From: Mucilaginibacter sp. UR6-1
GTDB lineage: Bacteria; Bacteroidota; Bacteroidia; Sphingobacteriales; Sphingobacteriaceae
Assembly: GCF_020880975.1 (NCBI RefSeq)
Contig: NZ_JAJIWP010000007.1
Coordinates: 1-64,000 of the forward strand
Direction of reading: 5' to 3'
Length of the DNA: 64,000 bases
Each line of letters begins with the position of its first letter. The first letter of the stretch is position 1. Both the position numbers and the translations under genes were made by a program. Positions 43,431 through 53,676 of the stretch are shown in pieces. The notes below the pieces were generated by a model. It was not told where the DNA came from. It made no database searches and was given only the letters and a program-made list of their open reading frames with translations.

Positions 43431-46397
43431 ATGAGAAGATTTTATCTAAAAAACTATGTGCTTTTGCTGGCTATGATACTTGTATCAGGCATGGCATTTG
43501 CGCAAACAGGCAGCATAAGCGGTACCGTGCTTGATACCAAGCGCGAGAGTTTGCCGGGCGTGTCTGTCACTGTTGATGGTACCACAACCGGTACAGCTAC
43601 TGATATAAACGGTGCTTTTAAACTAAATAACATCAGCGCCGGTACGCATACCATTACCGCCAAATACATTGGCTACACCACACTTTCAAAAACGGTGAAT
43701 GTAACCGCCGGGCAGGCAACAACCATTGAGTTTTTGCTTACGGCCGAGTCGCAGTCATTGAACGAGGTGGTGGTTATTGGTTACGGTACCCAGCAAAAAA
43801 AGGAGCTTACCGGCTCAATTGCTACCGTTAGCTCCAAGGATTTCCAAAAAGGTACCATTACCTCACCGGAGCAATTGATCAACGGTAAAGTGGCCGGTGT
43901 GCAGATCGTATCTGGCGGTGGCCAGCCGGGCGCAGGCAGCGAAATCCGTATCCGTGCGGGTGCATCGCTAAACGCCAGCAACACACCATTAATTGTGGTT
44001 GATAATGTGCCTTTAAATAATGATGCCATATCAGGTGTTGCTAATCCGCTAACCCTCATTAACCCGAACGATATTGAAACCTTTACTGTTTTAAAGGATG
44101 CTAACGCAACTGCTATATATGGTTCAAGGGCATCAAACGGCGTAATTTTAATTACAACCAAAAAAGGCAGCAGCGGCAAGCCGCAGATCAACTTCAGCAC
44201 TAATAATTCTATATCTACAGCCAATCGCAAAGTTAATGTGCTTTCGGCTGCACAGGTACGCGATTATGTAAACGCTAATGGCAACGCAACTCAAAAGGCT
44301 TTGCTGGGTGATGCGAATACCAACTGGCAGAACGAAATCTTCCGTAATGCTTATACTACTGATAACAATATCAGCGTTGCAGGCTCAGCTAAAAATACAC
44401 CTTACCGTGTAAACATAGGCTATCTGAACCAGGATGGTATACTGATGCGTGATAACATGAACCGTGTATCAGGAGCTATTGGCTTATCACCTAAGTTTTT
44501 TGATAAACACTTAAAAGTTGACCTTAATATAAAGGGTACTTACTCAAAATCAACCTTTGCCAACCAGGGCGCTATTGGCTCTGCTATTATGTTTGATCCA
44601 ACTCAAGCCGTGCGTGATACTTCAAGTAAGTATGGCGAATATTTTGAGTGGCAAAGCGGTGCAAACCCAAATCCGAATACGCCGCGTAACCCGGTGGCTT
44701 TAATTAATTTAAGAGATGACAAAGGCCGTGCCGCCCGTAGTTTTGGCAACCTGCAGTTAGATTATACCTTCCACTTTTTACCCGAAATGCGTGCTAACTT
44801 AAACGTAGGTTATGATGTTTCACGTGGCCAGGGTACAACCATTGTACCTGATTTTGCTGCACAGAACTATTCAAACAAGGGTTTAAGGTCACGTTATATG
44901 AATGATGTGTCTAACAAAGTACTTGAGTTTTACCTGGCATACAAAAAGGATTTCAAATCAATAAACAGTAATCTTGACGCGATTGCCGGTTATGGTTATT
45001 ATGATAACAAACGTACCATCAATAACTATCCAAGCTATCAGTTTGATGGCACCACAGCTATATCAAGCCCTGTATTTCCGTTTGATATTCAGCAAAGCAG
45101 GTTACTGTCTTACTACGGCCGTGCAATTTATACTTATGCAGGTAAGTATATTCTTTCAGGTACCGTCCGTACCGACGGATCATCAAGGTTTAGTCCGGAG
45201 GACAGGCGTCGTTGGGGCGTTTTCCCTTCAGCGGGTTTTACCTGGCGGGTAAGCGAGGAGCCTATGCTTAAAAGCAGCAATGTTCTGTCAGACCTTAAAT
45301 TGCGTTTGAGCTATGGTGTTACCGGACAGCAGGATGGTATTGATAACTACTCATACATCCCAAGGTACGGCCAAAGTGCCAACGAGTCGCAGTATCAGTT
45401 TGGTAACCAGTTTTATTACATGTATGCTCCGTTTGCGTATGACAAGGATTTGAGATGGGAAAGTACCGCAACAAGCAACATTGGTATTGATTACGGCTTC
45501 CTGAACGGGCGTATATCAGGTACTGTAGATGTTTTCTATAAAAAAACCAAGGATCTGTTAGCGGTAGTTAACATTCCGGTGGGCTCAAACTTCAGCAACC
45601 AGTTGCTTACCAATGTTGGTAACATGGAAAACCGGGGTTTAGAGTTGAGCATTAACGGTGCCGCCATCAAATCAAAAACCTTTAACTGGGATTTAGGATT
45701 TAACTTTACTTACCTGGAAAATAAGGTAACTAACCTTACCCTGGTTGATAACCCTAATTATACGCAACCGGCACGTTCTATAACAGGGGCAACGGGTAAT
45801 AATATACAATTTCACACTATAGACAGGGCACCTTACGGCTTCTACGTTTATAAACAAGTTTATAATGCCGATGGAAAGCCACTTGAAGGTGTTTACCAGG
45901 ATTTGGATGGCGATGGAAGCATTACAGCCAGCGACAGATATTTCTACAAAAACCCGGCACCAAAGTTCCTGATGGGTTTCACTACTTCAGTAAATTATCA
46001 GAAGTGGACAGTGGCTACCGTGTTGCGTGCAAGTATAGGCAACTATATGTATGATAACATATCATCAAACCTGGCAACCCGGTCAAACATCCTTAACTCA
46101 GGCGGAAGCATAAATAATGCACCGGTTGACTTTTTAAATACCGGTTTTGCAATAAACCAGTATAACAGCGATTACTACGTAAAAAATGCTTCGTTCCTTA
46201 AAATGGATAACCTGAGCTTGAGTTATAACGCTGGCCGTATAGCCAATACTTTTACGCTTAATGTATCAGCAAATGTGCAAAATGTGTTTGTGGTAAGCAA
46301 ATATAAAGGGCTTGATCCGGAAGTGTTTACAGGTATTGATTATAACCTGTACCCAAGGCCGCGTATTTACACTTTAGGCTTAAACGTAGGTTTTTAA
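43431..46397 (+). CDS. susC: SusC-family TonB-linked outer-membrane importer
   Basis: This 988-residue SusC/RagA protein starts with a signal peptide (cleavage near FAQ, residue 25). A carboxypeptidase-like domain follows (about 28-115, GSISGTVLDTK and LPGVSVTVDG), with the SusC hallmark LNEVVVIGYGTQQKKELTGS at about 122-141. Then come the plug domain (IRIRAGASLNASNTPLIVVD and DANATAIYGSRASNGVIL) and a beta barrel ending in a Gly-Phe C-terminus. It forms a TonB-energised channel with SusD for oligosaccharide import, here inferred to be maltodextrins. susD starts 22 bases downstream. Confidence 0.96.
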   Translation: MRRFYLKNYVLLLAMILVSGMAFAQTGSISGTVLDTKRESLPGVSVTVDGTTTGTATDINGAFKLNNISAGTHTITAKYIGYTTLSKTVNVTAGQATTIEFLLTAESQSLNEVVVIGYGTQQKKELTGSIATVSSKDFQKGTITSPEQLINGKVAGVQIVSGGGQPGAGSEIRIRAGASLNASNTPLIVVDNVPLNNDAISGVANPLTLINPNDIETFTVLKDANATAIYGSRASNGVILITTKKGSSGKPQINFSTNNSISTANRKVNVLSAAQVRDYVNANGNATQKALLGDANTNWQNEIFRNAYTTDNNISVAGSAKNTPYRVNIGYLNQDGILMRDNMNRVSGAIGLSPKFFDKHLKVDLNIKGTYSKSTFANQGAIGSAIMFDPTQAVRDTSSKYGEYFEWQSGANPNPNTPRNPVALINLRDDKGRAARSFGNLQLDYTFHFLPEMRANLNVGYDVSRGQGTTIVPDFAAQNYSNKGLRSRYMNDVSNKVLEFYLAYKKDFKSINSNLDAIAGYGYYDNKRTINNYPSYQFDGTTAISSPVFPFDIQQSRLLSYYGRAIYTYAGKYILSGTVRTDGSSRFSPEDRRRWGVFPSAGFTWRVSEEPMLKSSNVLSDLKLRLSYGVTGQQDGIDNYSYIPRYGQSANESQYQFGNQFYYMYAPFAYDKDLRWESTATSNIGIDYGFLNGRISGTVDVFYKKTKDLLAVVNIPVGSNFSNQLLTNVGNMENRGLELSINGAAIKSKTFNWDLGFNFTYLENKVTNLTLVDNPNYTQPARSITGATGNNIQFHTIDRAPYGFYVYKQVYNADGKPLEGVYQDLDGDGSITASDRYFYKNPAPKFLMGFTTSVNYQKWTVATVLRASIGNYMYDNISSNLATRSNILNSGGSINNAPVDFLNTGFAINQYNSDYYVKNASFLKMDNLSLSYNAGRIANTFTLNVSANVQNVFVVSKYKGLDPEVFTGIDYNLYPRPRIYTLGLNVGF

Positions 46398-46419
46398 CCA
46401 ATTATAAAGAGATTGTTTT

Positions 46420-47994
46420 ATGAGAAATAGATTTAAAATATTTGCAGCCCTGATGGTAGTTGTTGTGGCTGTAACATCGTGCAGTAAGGACTTAAACTTG
46501 AAACCTACCAATGATATAACTGCTGATGTGGTTTACGCTACACCGGCAGGTTATAAAGGCGCTTTGGCAAAAGTTTATGGCAGTTTTGCGCAAACCGGTA
46601 ATGGTGGTGCCGGTAGCGGCGATCTGGGTGGCATTGATGCCGGTACGTCGGACTTTTTCCGACTGTACTTTGGCGCGCAGGAACTGTCAACTGACGAAGC
46701 CGTATGCGCATGGTTGGGCGACCCGGGCGTATCTGAAATTGACCAGATGAACTGGTCGTCAACCAACCTGATGCTGCAAGGGCTTTACACCCGTTCTATT
46801 TACCAGATCACGCTGGCGAACGAGTTTATCCGCGAAAGTACAGATGCCAAACTGGCAAGCCGCAACATCAGCGGTAATGATGCAACTGAGATTAAATATT
46901 ATGTTGCCGAAGCGCGTTTTTTACGTGCGTTTCAATATTGGGTATTGTTGGATTTGTATGGTAACCCGCCGTTTCTTACTGAAGCAGATAACATCGGTAA
47001 GGATCTGCCTAAGCAAACTACAAGGGCCGCCCTATTCAGCTATGTAGAATCAGAACTAAAGGCGCTTGAAACCTTGCTGAAAGACCCGCGTACCAACGAG
47101 TATGGCCGTGCCGATAAAGCTGCTGCCTGGGCGTTGCTTGCCCGCTTGTACCTTAACGCGCAGGTTTACACCGGTACCGAGCATAATGCCGATGCCATAA
47201 CCTATGCTAATAAAGTAATAGGTGCAGGTTATACCTTGCACAGCCAGTATAAAAACCTGTTTTTGGCCGATAACGACCTGAATAACCCTGAAACTATTTT
47301 CGCTATAGCCTACGATGGTGTAAAAACCCAGAATTATGGTGGTGCAACTTACCTGATCAATGCCGCTGTAAACGCGGATATGAAACCGGCTGAATTTGGC
47401 GTGCCAAACGGTGGCTGGGGTGGTAACCGTACCCGCCAAAACCTGCCTAATAAGTTTACTAACGCTAATGATAAGCGTGCCATGTTTTTTGGTGAAAAGC
47501 GTGAGGTGGATGACCTTGCCACTTTTACTGATGGCCTGGCAGTAACTAAGTTTAAAAACATTACACAATCCGGCGCTACGGCTCCATCTGTTGGTGGTAC
47601 ATTCTGCTCAATGGATATTCCGTTGTTCCGTTTGGCTGAGATGTACATGATCTATGCTGAGGCTACCGCGCGTGGCGGCAGTGGCGGTGTTGAGGCTACA
47701 GCTATTCAATATTTAAATAACCTGCGTGTACGAGCTTACGGAAACACATCAGGAAATGTTAATTCATTAGTGTTAAATGACCTGATAGATGAGTATAGCC
47801 GTGAGTTTTACTGGGAAGGCCATCGCCGTACTGATCTGGTACGCTTTGGTAAGTTTACAGATGCCTCATACGTGTGGCCATATAAAGGCGGTGTAAAAGC
47901 CGGTCGTGGTGTTGAAACATACCGCAATTTGTATCCTATACCATCAACCGATGTTATAGCTAATCCTAATCTGAAACAGAACCCAGGCTATTGA
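46420..47994 (+). CDS. susD: SusD-family outer-membrane glycan-binding lipoprotein
   Basis: This 524-residue SusD/RagB lipoprotein has a signal peptide ending in AVTSC (Cys near residue 22), so it is surface-anchored. The usual SusD helical TPR pattern is present: YYVAEARFLRAFQYWVLLD, the VESELKALETLL segment, KAAAWALLARLYLNAQVY, and the C-terminal YSREFYWEGHRRTDLVRFG stretch with the closing LYPIPSTDV. SusD acts as a lid on SusC and captures the glycan. Gene order and tight spacing make it the partner of the upstream susC. Confidence 0.96.
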   Translation: MRNRFKIFAALMVVVVAVTSCSKDLNLKPTNDITADVVYATPAGYKGALAKVYGSFAQTGNGGAGSGDLGGIDAGTSDFFRLYFGAQELSTDEAVCAWLGDPGVSEIDQMNWSSTNLMLQGLYTRSIYQITLANEFIRESTDAKLASRNISGNDATEIKYYVAEARFLRAFQYWVLLDLYGNPPFLTEADNIGKDLPKQTTRAALFSYVESELKALETLLKDPRTNEYGRADKAAAWALLARLYLNAQVYTGTEHNADAITYANKVIGAGYTLHSQYKNLFLADNDLNNPETIFAIAYDGVKTQNYGGATYLINAAVNADMKPAEFGVPNGGWGGNRTRQNLPNKFTNANDKRAMFFGEKREVDDLATFTDGLAVTKFKNITQSGATAPSVGGTFCSMDIPLFRLAEMYMIYAEATARGGSGGVEATAIQYLNNLRVRAYGNTSGNVNSLVLNDLIDEYSREFYWEGHRRTDLVRFGKFTDASYVWPYKGGVKAGRGVETYRNLYPIPSTDVIANPNLKQNPGY

Positions 47995-48019
47995 TCATTA
48001 CCAATTATAGATTTTCATC

Positions 48020-49111
48020 ATGAAAAATTTAGTAAAAAATATATTGTTGTTAAGCTCAGTTGTGCTGATGCTTGCAGCTTGCAAAAAGGACGAAACGAGG
48101 ATTGTGGCGAACAGCAATGCCACGCCACCGGTAGTTACGGCTACTTACGAGAACTTAGTACTGAATGAAGCGGACGCGGCTGCCGAAGCCATTATGTTTA
48201 AATGGAGCAAAGCCGATTATGGTTACAGCGCGGCAGTTAGCTACTCGGTTGAAGTGGGTAAAAAAGACAGCAGCTTTGTTAATGCCAAAAGTGTTTCAGC
48301 GGGTGCTAATTCTGAGTTGGTTTTAACTGTGGGAGCATTTAATAGTTTGCTTAATCAGCTTAACCTGGTTGGCTTTGCCCAAAATGATGTAGAGGTGCGT
48401 GTTAAGGCAGAAATTGGCGGAGGTGTTGCACCGGTATATTCAAAGAGCATGCCCCTGGTGGTAACTCCTTATCTGGACAAACCGGCTTATCAAACACTTT
48501 ACTTGGTAGGCGACGGTACTTTTGGCCAATGGGATAATGGCAAAGCTACTCCGGTTTTCCGTGACCCTGCTAACGCGTTCGTGTTTACCTTTACCGGCAA
48601 TTTCTCAAACGGAAACATCAAGTTTTTGGGTAAACTGGGGCAATGGTATCCATCATGGGGTAGTAATGGCAGCGGTGGTGTAATGTTCCGAGAGAAGGAT
48701 GCTGATCCTGATCCGGCAAACTTCCCGATAACAGCAGGTTATCATAAAGTAACCCTAAACCTGCGCAGCAATACCTATACCGATGTACCTTACGATGCAA
48801 GTGGAAAAACTACTTACGCTTCAATAGGTATTATTGGTCCGTTTACTGATTGGAATAGTATCATACCAATGACGAATACTACGCTTAACCCTCACATTTG
48901 GACTATTGACCATACCTTTGCCAGCGATACCGAAATGAAATTCAGGATTGCTGAAGGTTGGAGCGTAAACTGGGGGCCGGCTAATGATGGTACCGCGAAT
49001 GATGTTTATGGTGTTGGCGGTAACGGCGGCGGTAACTTTAAGGTTAAAGCAGGCTCATACACTATTATATTTAATGATATGACTGCCGAATACGTTTTCG
49101 TTAAAAAATAA
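48020..49111 (+). CDS. SusE-like starch-binding outer-membrane lipoprotein
   Basis: This 363-residue lipoprotein has a signal peptide ending in LMLAAC. The N-terminal part (about 40-150) resembles the SusE N-terminal beta-sandwich domain (IMFKWSKADYGYSAAVSYSV). Two carbohydrate-binding-like domains of SusE/SusF type follow (about 160-260 and 265-363), each with a strand-rich YLVGDGTFGQWDNG or GIIGPFTDWNS start. It is expected on the cell surface next to SusCD, binding starch without cleaving it. It lies 25 bases after susD. The hairpin after the gene separates it from the enzyme genes. Confidence 0.88.
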   Translation: MKNLVKNILLLSSVVLMLAACKKDETRIVANSNATPPVVTATYENLVLNEADAAAEAIMFKWSKADYGYSAAVSYSVEVGKKDSSFVNAKSVSAGANSELVLTVGAFNSLLNQLNLVGFAQNDVEVRVKAEIGGGVAPVYSKSMPLVVTPYLDKPAYQTLYLVGDGTFGQWDNGKATPVFRDPANAFVFTFTGNFSNGNIKFLGKLGQWYPSWGSNGSGGVMFREKDADPDPANFPITAGYHKVTLNLRSNTYTDVPYDASGKTTYASIGIIGPFTDWNSIIPMTNTTLNPHIWTIDHTFASDTEMKFRIAEGWSVNWGPANDGTANDVYGVGGNGGGNFKVKAGSYTIIFNDMTAEYVFVKK

Positions 49112-49125
49112 AAGACACAATAATT

Positions 49126-49156
49126 ACAGCGCGTGGCTTAACAAGCCACGCGCTGT
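49126..49156 (+). promoter_or_regulatory. Strong intercistronic hairpin without T run
   Basis: A perfect 14-bp GC-rich stem (49126-49139 with 49143-49156) has a three-base loop. It lies in the 91-base gap between the SusE-like gene and the GH31 gene, and TAAT rather than a T run follows. It looks like an RNA-stability or partial-termination element dividing the operon. Confidence 0.6.
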
Positions 49157-49202
49157 TAATAGCCCAAATGCTCTCGGGCATCACCTAAATAATTCAGTTA
49201 TA

Positions 49203-51656
49203 ATGAAGATGCGATATAAGGTACTTGGTACTTTAGGGCTATGCCTTGCGCTAAACTTTGCCTCTCGCGGCCAAAACGGGCCTGTAAAAAACATTGGCGA
49301 TGTTACCGCGGCTGATGTTAGCGGGCAACAGGTAAACATCACCACCCAAAACGCTCATGCCGAGGTAACGGTATATACCCCATCGGTTGTACGGGTGCGT
49401 ATTGATAAAAAAGAACTTGCGCCCGATTTTTCGTATGCGGTGATTGCCAAACCTCAGCAGGTTAAGGCATCCATCACCCAAAATGATAACGAAATAAGTA
49501 TTGTTACCGATTCGGTTAGGCTGGTTATAGGCAAAAAGCCTTTTAATGTTGCTTTTTACACATTGGATGGTAAAGTTATTAGCCAGGACGAAGCGGGCCT
49601 GACCACCTCATGGGTGAACGAGAACGTAACCACCTACAAAAAAATGCAGGATGGCGAGCGTTTTGTTGGCCTGGGTGAAAAAACAGGCGCGCTTGATCGT
49701 CGAGGTTCAGGCTATACGCACTGGAACTCGGATGTGTTTGGCTACCGTGTTGATCAGGACCCCTTGTATTCTACCATTCCTTTTTATATTGGCATACATC
49801 ATGGCTTAAACTATGGTGTTTTTTTAGATAACACCTGGCAAAGTGATTTTAACTTTGGCGCCAGCAACAACCGCTTTTCATCGTTTGGTGCACGTGGTGG
49901 CGAGATGAACTATTACTTCATCTACCATAAAAACCTGGCAGATATTATCACCTCGTATACAGCGCTTACCGGTCGCATGAATTTGCCGCCGCTGTGGAGC
50001 CTGGGCTATCAGCAAAACCGATATAGTTATTACCCTGATACCGAGGTGTACCGCATAGCGCAAACCCTGCGCGAAAAGAAAATCCCGGCGGATGGCATTA
50101 CGCTCGATATCCATTACATGGATAAATACAAGGTTTTCACCTGGGACAAGAACCGTTTTCCTGATCCTGTGAAAATGAACAGCCGTCTGAAAGAAATGGG
50201 TTTTAAAACCACCGTGATAGTTGATCCGGGGGTGAAAGCAGAACCCGGATACGGCGTTTACGAGCGTGGATTGAAGGATGATATTTTTATTAAATATGCC
50301 GACAATACCAACTACACCGGTGAAGTATGGCCGGGCTGGTGCCATTTCCCTGATTTTACAAGTGTCAAAGGTCGTGATTGGTGGCAGGGCGAAATAAAGC
50401 AGTATGCCGCCGATGGTGTGAGCGGTATATGGAATGACATGAACGAGATTGCTACCTGGGGGCAAAAAATGCCTGATAACGTGATTTTTGACTGGGAAGG
50501 CCGTAAAGCCGCCCATCCCGAGGCACGCAATGCCTATGGTATGCAAATGGCGAGGGCAAGCTACGAGGGTTTCCGCAAGGCTTTGAATAAGCGTCCGTTT
50601 ATTTTGAGCCGTTCGGGTTACGCGGGCTTACAGCGTTACTCGGCTTTGTGGACAGGCGACAACCGTGCCGAGGATGACCACATGCTGCAAGGCGTACGTT
50701 TGCTGAGCAGTTTAGGTTTAAGCGGCGTACCGTTTACCGGGATGGATATTGGCGGTTTTACCGGTAATGCCAGCGTGGCGCTATACACCCGTTGGGTGCA
50801 GATAGGCGCTTTCAACCCATACTTTCGTAACCATACCGGTGTAAATACCAAATCGGCCGAGCCTTGGGCTTTTGGTGAGGAAACCCTGGAGATAGCCCGC
50901 AACTACATTAATCTGCGTTACAAACTGCTGCCATACCTGTACGCTACTTTTTACGAGGCCACGCAGGATGGTTTGCCCGTAGTACGCTCACTGGCTATCA
51001 ACTACACGCACGATGCTAAGGTATACCAGTATCAAAACGAATACCTTTTTGGCAATGCCTTTTTAATTGCGCCATTTGCCGGTGCCGACGCTTATGGAAC
51101 AATTTATCTGCCTAAAGGTAAATGGTACAATCTGTATTCGGATGAGTTGAGCAATGGCGGTACCGAAACTATTGTTAAGCTTGCTAATAATAAACTGCCG
51201 GTTTATGTAAAAGAGAGCGCTATCATCCCGATGCAATCGCTTATACAAAACACGGCCGAAAAACCCACCGATACGCTTAACGTACACATTTACAAAGGTG
51301 ATGTTAACAATAGCTTTGTATACTATGAGGATGACGGCGAAAGCTACGACTACGAAAAAGGTAGTTTTTACAAACGCCTTGTAAGCTATAATGCCGCTAA
51401 AAAAGCTATCACCTTTGCTAAGGCAGAGGGGGCATTGGCTTCAAAATTTAAACACATCCGCTTGTATATGCACGGGTTTGGCAATGCTGATATTAAGGCG
51501 GGTGGCAAGCACATGCAGGCCAAAACAGAATTTGTATCATTCATCAACCCGGTATCAAAGTTTGACCCGCAGGGCGTTGCAGATAAGGCCGAGGGCAGCG
51601 ATACCCGTACCATAACCCTGCCTAATAACAGTACCGAGTTTATAATCAATTATTAA
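49203..51656 (+). CDS. GH31 alpha-glucosidase
   Basis: This 817-residue secreted enzyme has a signal peptide ending near residue 23 and an N-terminal GH31 galactose-mutarotase-like domain. The catalytic barrel has the nucleophile in GIWNDMNEIA (about residue 412) and the acid/base region in WTGDNRAEDDHM (about 485). C-terminal beta domains carry LPKGKWYNLYSDE and YYEDDGESYDYEKG. GH31 alpha-glucosidases release glucose from maltodextrins. In this locus it takes the place that GH97 SusB holds in Bacteroides sus. It should act in the periplasm. The next gene follows after 18 bases. Confidence 0.93.
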   Translation: MKMRYKVLGTLGLCLALNFASRGQNGPVKNIGDVTAADVSGQQVNITTQNAHAEVTVYTPSVVRVRIDKKELAPDFSYAVIAKPQQVKASITQNDNEISIVTDSVRLVIGKKPFNVAFYTLDGKVISQDEAGLTTSWVNENVTTYKKMQDGERFVGLGEKTGALDRRGSGYTHWNSDVFGYRVDQDPLYSTIPFYIGIHHGLNYGVFLDNTWQSDFNFGASNNRFSSFGARGGEMNYYFIYHKNLADIITSYTALTGRMNLPPLWSLGYQQNRYSYYPDTEVYRIAQTLREKKIPADGITLDIHYMDKYKVFTWDKNRFPDPVKMNSRLKEMGFKTTVIVDPGVKAEPGYGVYERGLKDDIFIKYADNTNYTGEVWPGWCHFPDFTSVKGRDWWQGEIKQYAADGVSGIWNDMNEIATWGQKMPDNVIFDWEGRKAAHPEARNAYGMQMARASYEGFRKALNKRPFILSRSGYAGLQRYSALWTGDNRAEDDHMLQGVRLLSSLGLSGVPFTGMDIGGFTGNASVALYTRWVQIGAFNPYFRNHTGVNTKSAEPWAFGEETLEIARNYINLRYKLLPYLYATFYEATQDGLPVVRSLAINYTHDAKVYQYQNEYLFGNAFLIAPFAGADAYGTIYLPKGKWYNLYSDELSNGGTETIVKLANNKLPVYVKESAIIPMQSLIQNTAEKPTDTLNVHIYKGDVNNSFVYYEDDGESYDYEKGSFYKRLVSYNAAKKAITFAKAEGALASKFKHIRLYMHGFGNADIKAGGKHMQAKTEFVSFINPVSKFDPQGVADKAEGSDTRTITLPNNSTEFIINY

Positions 51657-51674
51657 AAGCGACCAATTATCTTT

Positions 51675-53555
51675 ATGAAACTTATTTATAAACTATCCTT
51701 TATAGCGTTTTTGCTGGTTAACGTAGCCTGCAAAAAAAGCGACCCGGTAACTACCATTGAGCCACCGGCCCCAAGTACCGAAATACCCAATAATGCCGGT
51801 GACGGGGTAACCTTTATTAACAACGGCAAGTCGGCTATATTTAACTTGTATGCGCCGGGCAAAATATCGGTATCCGTAATTGGCGATTTTAACGATTGGC
51901 AACCCACCAAAATGAAAACCACTACCGATGGTACCCGCTGGTGGGTACAGGTAGATGGCCTGGATGCCAATACCGAGTATGCTTATCAGTATTTAATCAA
52001 CGGCAACCTGCGTGTGGCTGATCCCTATACCGAAAAGATCCTTGATCCGGATAATGATAAATACATCCCGGCATCGGTATACCCGAATCTGAAAGCTTAC
52101 CCTACCGGGAGAACCACATCAATAGTAAGCGTGATGCAGGCTAACCAGCCATCATACACCTGGCAGGTAAACAACTTTACCCGCCCTGCTAAAAAGGATC
52201 TGGTGGTATACGAATTACTTGTGCGCGATTTTGTGGCTGACCATAGCTACAAAACCATTATTGATACGCTGGATTACATCAGCAGGCTTGGTGTTAACGC
52301 TATTGAGCTGATGCCGGTTGCTGAATTCGAGGGTAATGAATCATGGGGTTACAACGACTCATTCTTCTTCGCGCCCGATAAATATTACGGTACCAAGAAT
52401 GATCTGAAAGCATTGGTTGATGCCTGCCACCAACGCGGTATAGCCGTTATTATGGATATTGTGTTGAACCATGCCTTCGGCTCATCGCCTATGGTGCGGA
52501 TGTACTTTGACCAATCAACCGGCAAGCCAACAGCAAGCAACCCATGGTTTAATGTTGATGCCAAACACCCTTTTAACGTAGGGTTTGATTTTAACCATGA
52601 AAGCGCGGCAACCAAATATTTCTCAAAAAATGTGATGAAACACTGGCTGAAGGAGTATAAGATAGATGGTTACCGTTTTGATCTTTCAAAAGGTTTTACG
52701 CAAACCAATAACCCGAATGATGTGAACGCGTGGTCGGCTTACGATGCCAGCCGGGTAGCTATCTGGAAGGATTATAACAGCTTTATTAAGAGTGTCGATC
52801 CGAATGCTTACGTAATACTGGAGCATTTTGCCGCCCAGCAGGAAGAAAAAGAGTTGGCTGCCGATGGCATGATGCTTTGGAATAACCTGGCCTATGGCTT
52901 TCAGGAAGCTAATATGGGTTGGATGAACTCGTCAGACTTTTCATGGTTGATGCCTGCCGCCCATACCTTTACCGTGTCTGACGCGTTGGTGGGCTATGCC
53001 GAAAGCCATGACGAAGAGCGTGTGATGTTTAAAAACATTACTTATGGCAACCAGGATGGCTACAATGCCCGCCTGCTGAACAACGGACTAAAACGTGGTG
53101 CCATGACGGCGGCCTTCCTGATGGCTGCGCCTGGGCCAAAAATGGTATGGCAGTTTGGCGAGCTGGGCTATGATATCAGCATTGACCAAAACGGCCGTAC
53201 AGGCAACAAACCTATATTATGGAATTACCAAAGCGTGCCTGAGCGCAAGGCTTTATATAACGCTTACGCCAAATACATCAAAATGAAGTTGAAGAACCCG
53301 GTATTTGGCACTAATACCGCTACCTATACGCTTACCGGCGCAGTAAAAAATATGGCGCTTAGCAGCAGCGGGGTTGATGTACAGGTGGTAGGTAACTATG
53401 ATGTAACGGCCCAAACCGCGAATATACAGTTCACCAAAACAGGTACCTGGTATGATTATGTTACCGGCAGCACCCTTAACGTAACCGGTACCACCATGAG
53501 CCTCACCCTGCAACCGGGCGAGTACCACATATACAGCTCAGCACAATTACAATAG
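51675..53555 (+). CDS. CBM48-GH13 alpha-amylase lipoprotein (SusG-like)
   Basis: This 626-residue lipoprotein has a signal peptide ending in LVNVAC. An N-terminal CBM48/E-set domain (about 45-135, AIFNLYAPGKISVSVIGDFN and the following DWQPTKMK) precedes the GH13 barrel. The barrel shows DIVLNHAFG, DGYRFDLSKGF (nucleophile Asp), YVILEHFA (acid/base Glu) and YAESHDEERVM. A C-terminal beta domain closes the protein. The lipid anchor suggests surface cleavage of starch before import, the role SusG plays in Bacteroides, although the CBM48 resembles glycogen-active enzymes. It is the last gene of the operon and is followed by a terminator. Confidence 0.92.
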   Translation: MKLIYKLSFIAFLLVNVACKKSDPVTTIEPPAPSTEIPNNAGDGVTFINNGKSAIFNLYAPGKISVSVIGDFNDWQPTKMKTTTDGTRWWVQVDGLDANTEYAYQYLINGNLRVADPYTEKILDPDNDKYIPASVYPNLKAYPTGRTTSIVSVMQANQPSYTWQVNNFTRPAKKDLVVYELLVRDFVADHSYKTIIDTLDYISRLGVNAIELMPVAEFEGNESWGYNDSFFFAPDKYYGTKNDLKALVDACHQRGIAVIMDIVLNHAFGSSPMVRMYFDQSTGKPTASNPWFNVDAKHPFNVGFDFNHESAATKYFSKNVMKHWLKEYKIDGYRFDLSKGFTQTNNPNDVNAWSAYDASRVAIWKDYNSFIKSVDPNAYVILEHFAAQQEEKELAADGMMLWNNLAYGFQEANMGWMNSSDFSWLMPAAHTFTVSDALVGYAESHDEERVMFKNITYGNQDGYNARLLNNGLKRGAMTAAFLMAAPGPKMVWQFGELGYDISIDQNGRTGNKPILWNYQSVPERKALYNAYAKYIKMKLKNPVFGTNTATYTLTGAVKNMALSSSGVDVQVVGNYDVTAQTANIQFTKTGTWYDYVTGSTLNVTGTTMSLTLQPGEYHIYSSAQLQ

Positions 53556-53599
53556 ATAACAGCATTTGTATTATATGTTGCTGGTTTAATTTAGTTAGG

Positions 53600-53629
53600 A
53601 AAGCCGCTCCGAAAGGGAGCGGCTTTTTT
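53600..53629 (+). terminator. Terminator of the starch operon
   Basis: An 11-bp stem (53600-53610 with 53616-53626) around a GAAAG loop runs into a T tract, 45 bases after the amylase stop. Confidence 0.87.
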
Positions 53630-53676
53630 GCTATTATGAAATATAAGCTTATTTTAGCTTTTAAAACCTAAACATC

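Noticed and set aside
49878-50546. A 222-residue ORF on the minus strand inside the GH31 gene
   Set aside because: The plus strand encodes a complete GH31 enzyme with intact catalytic motifs here, and the minus-strand protein shows no domain; it is a mirror frame.
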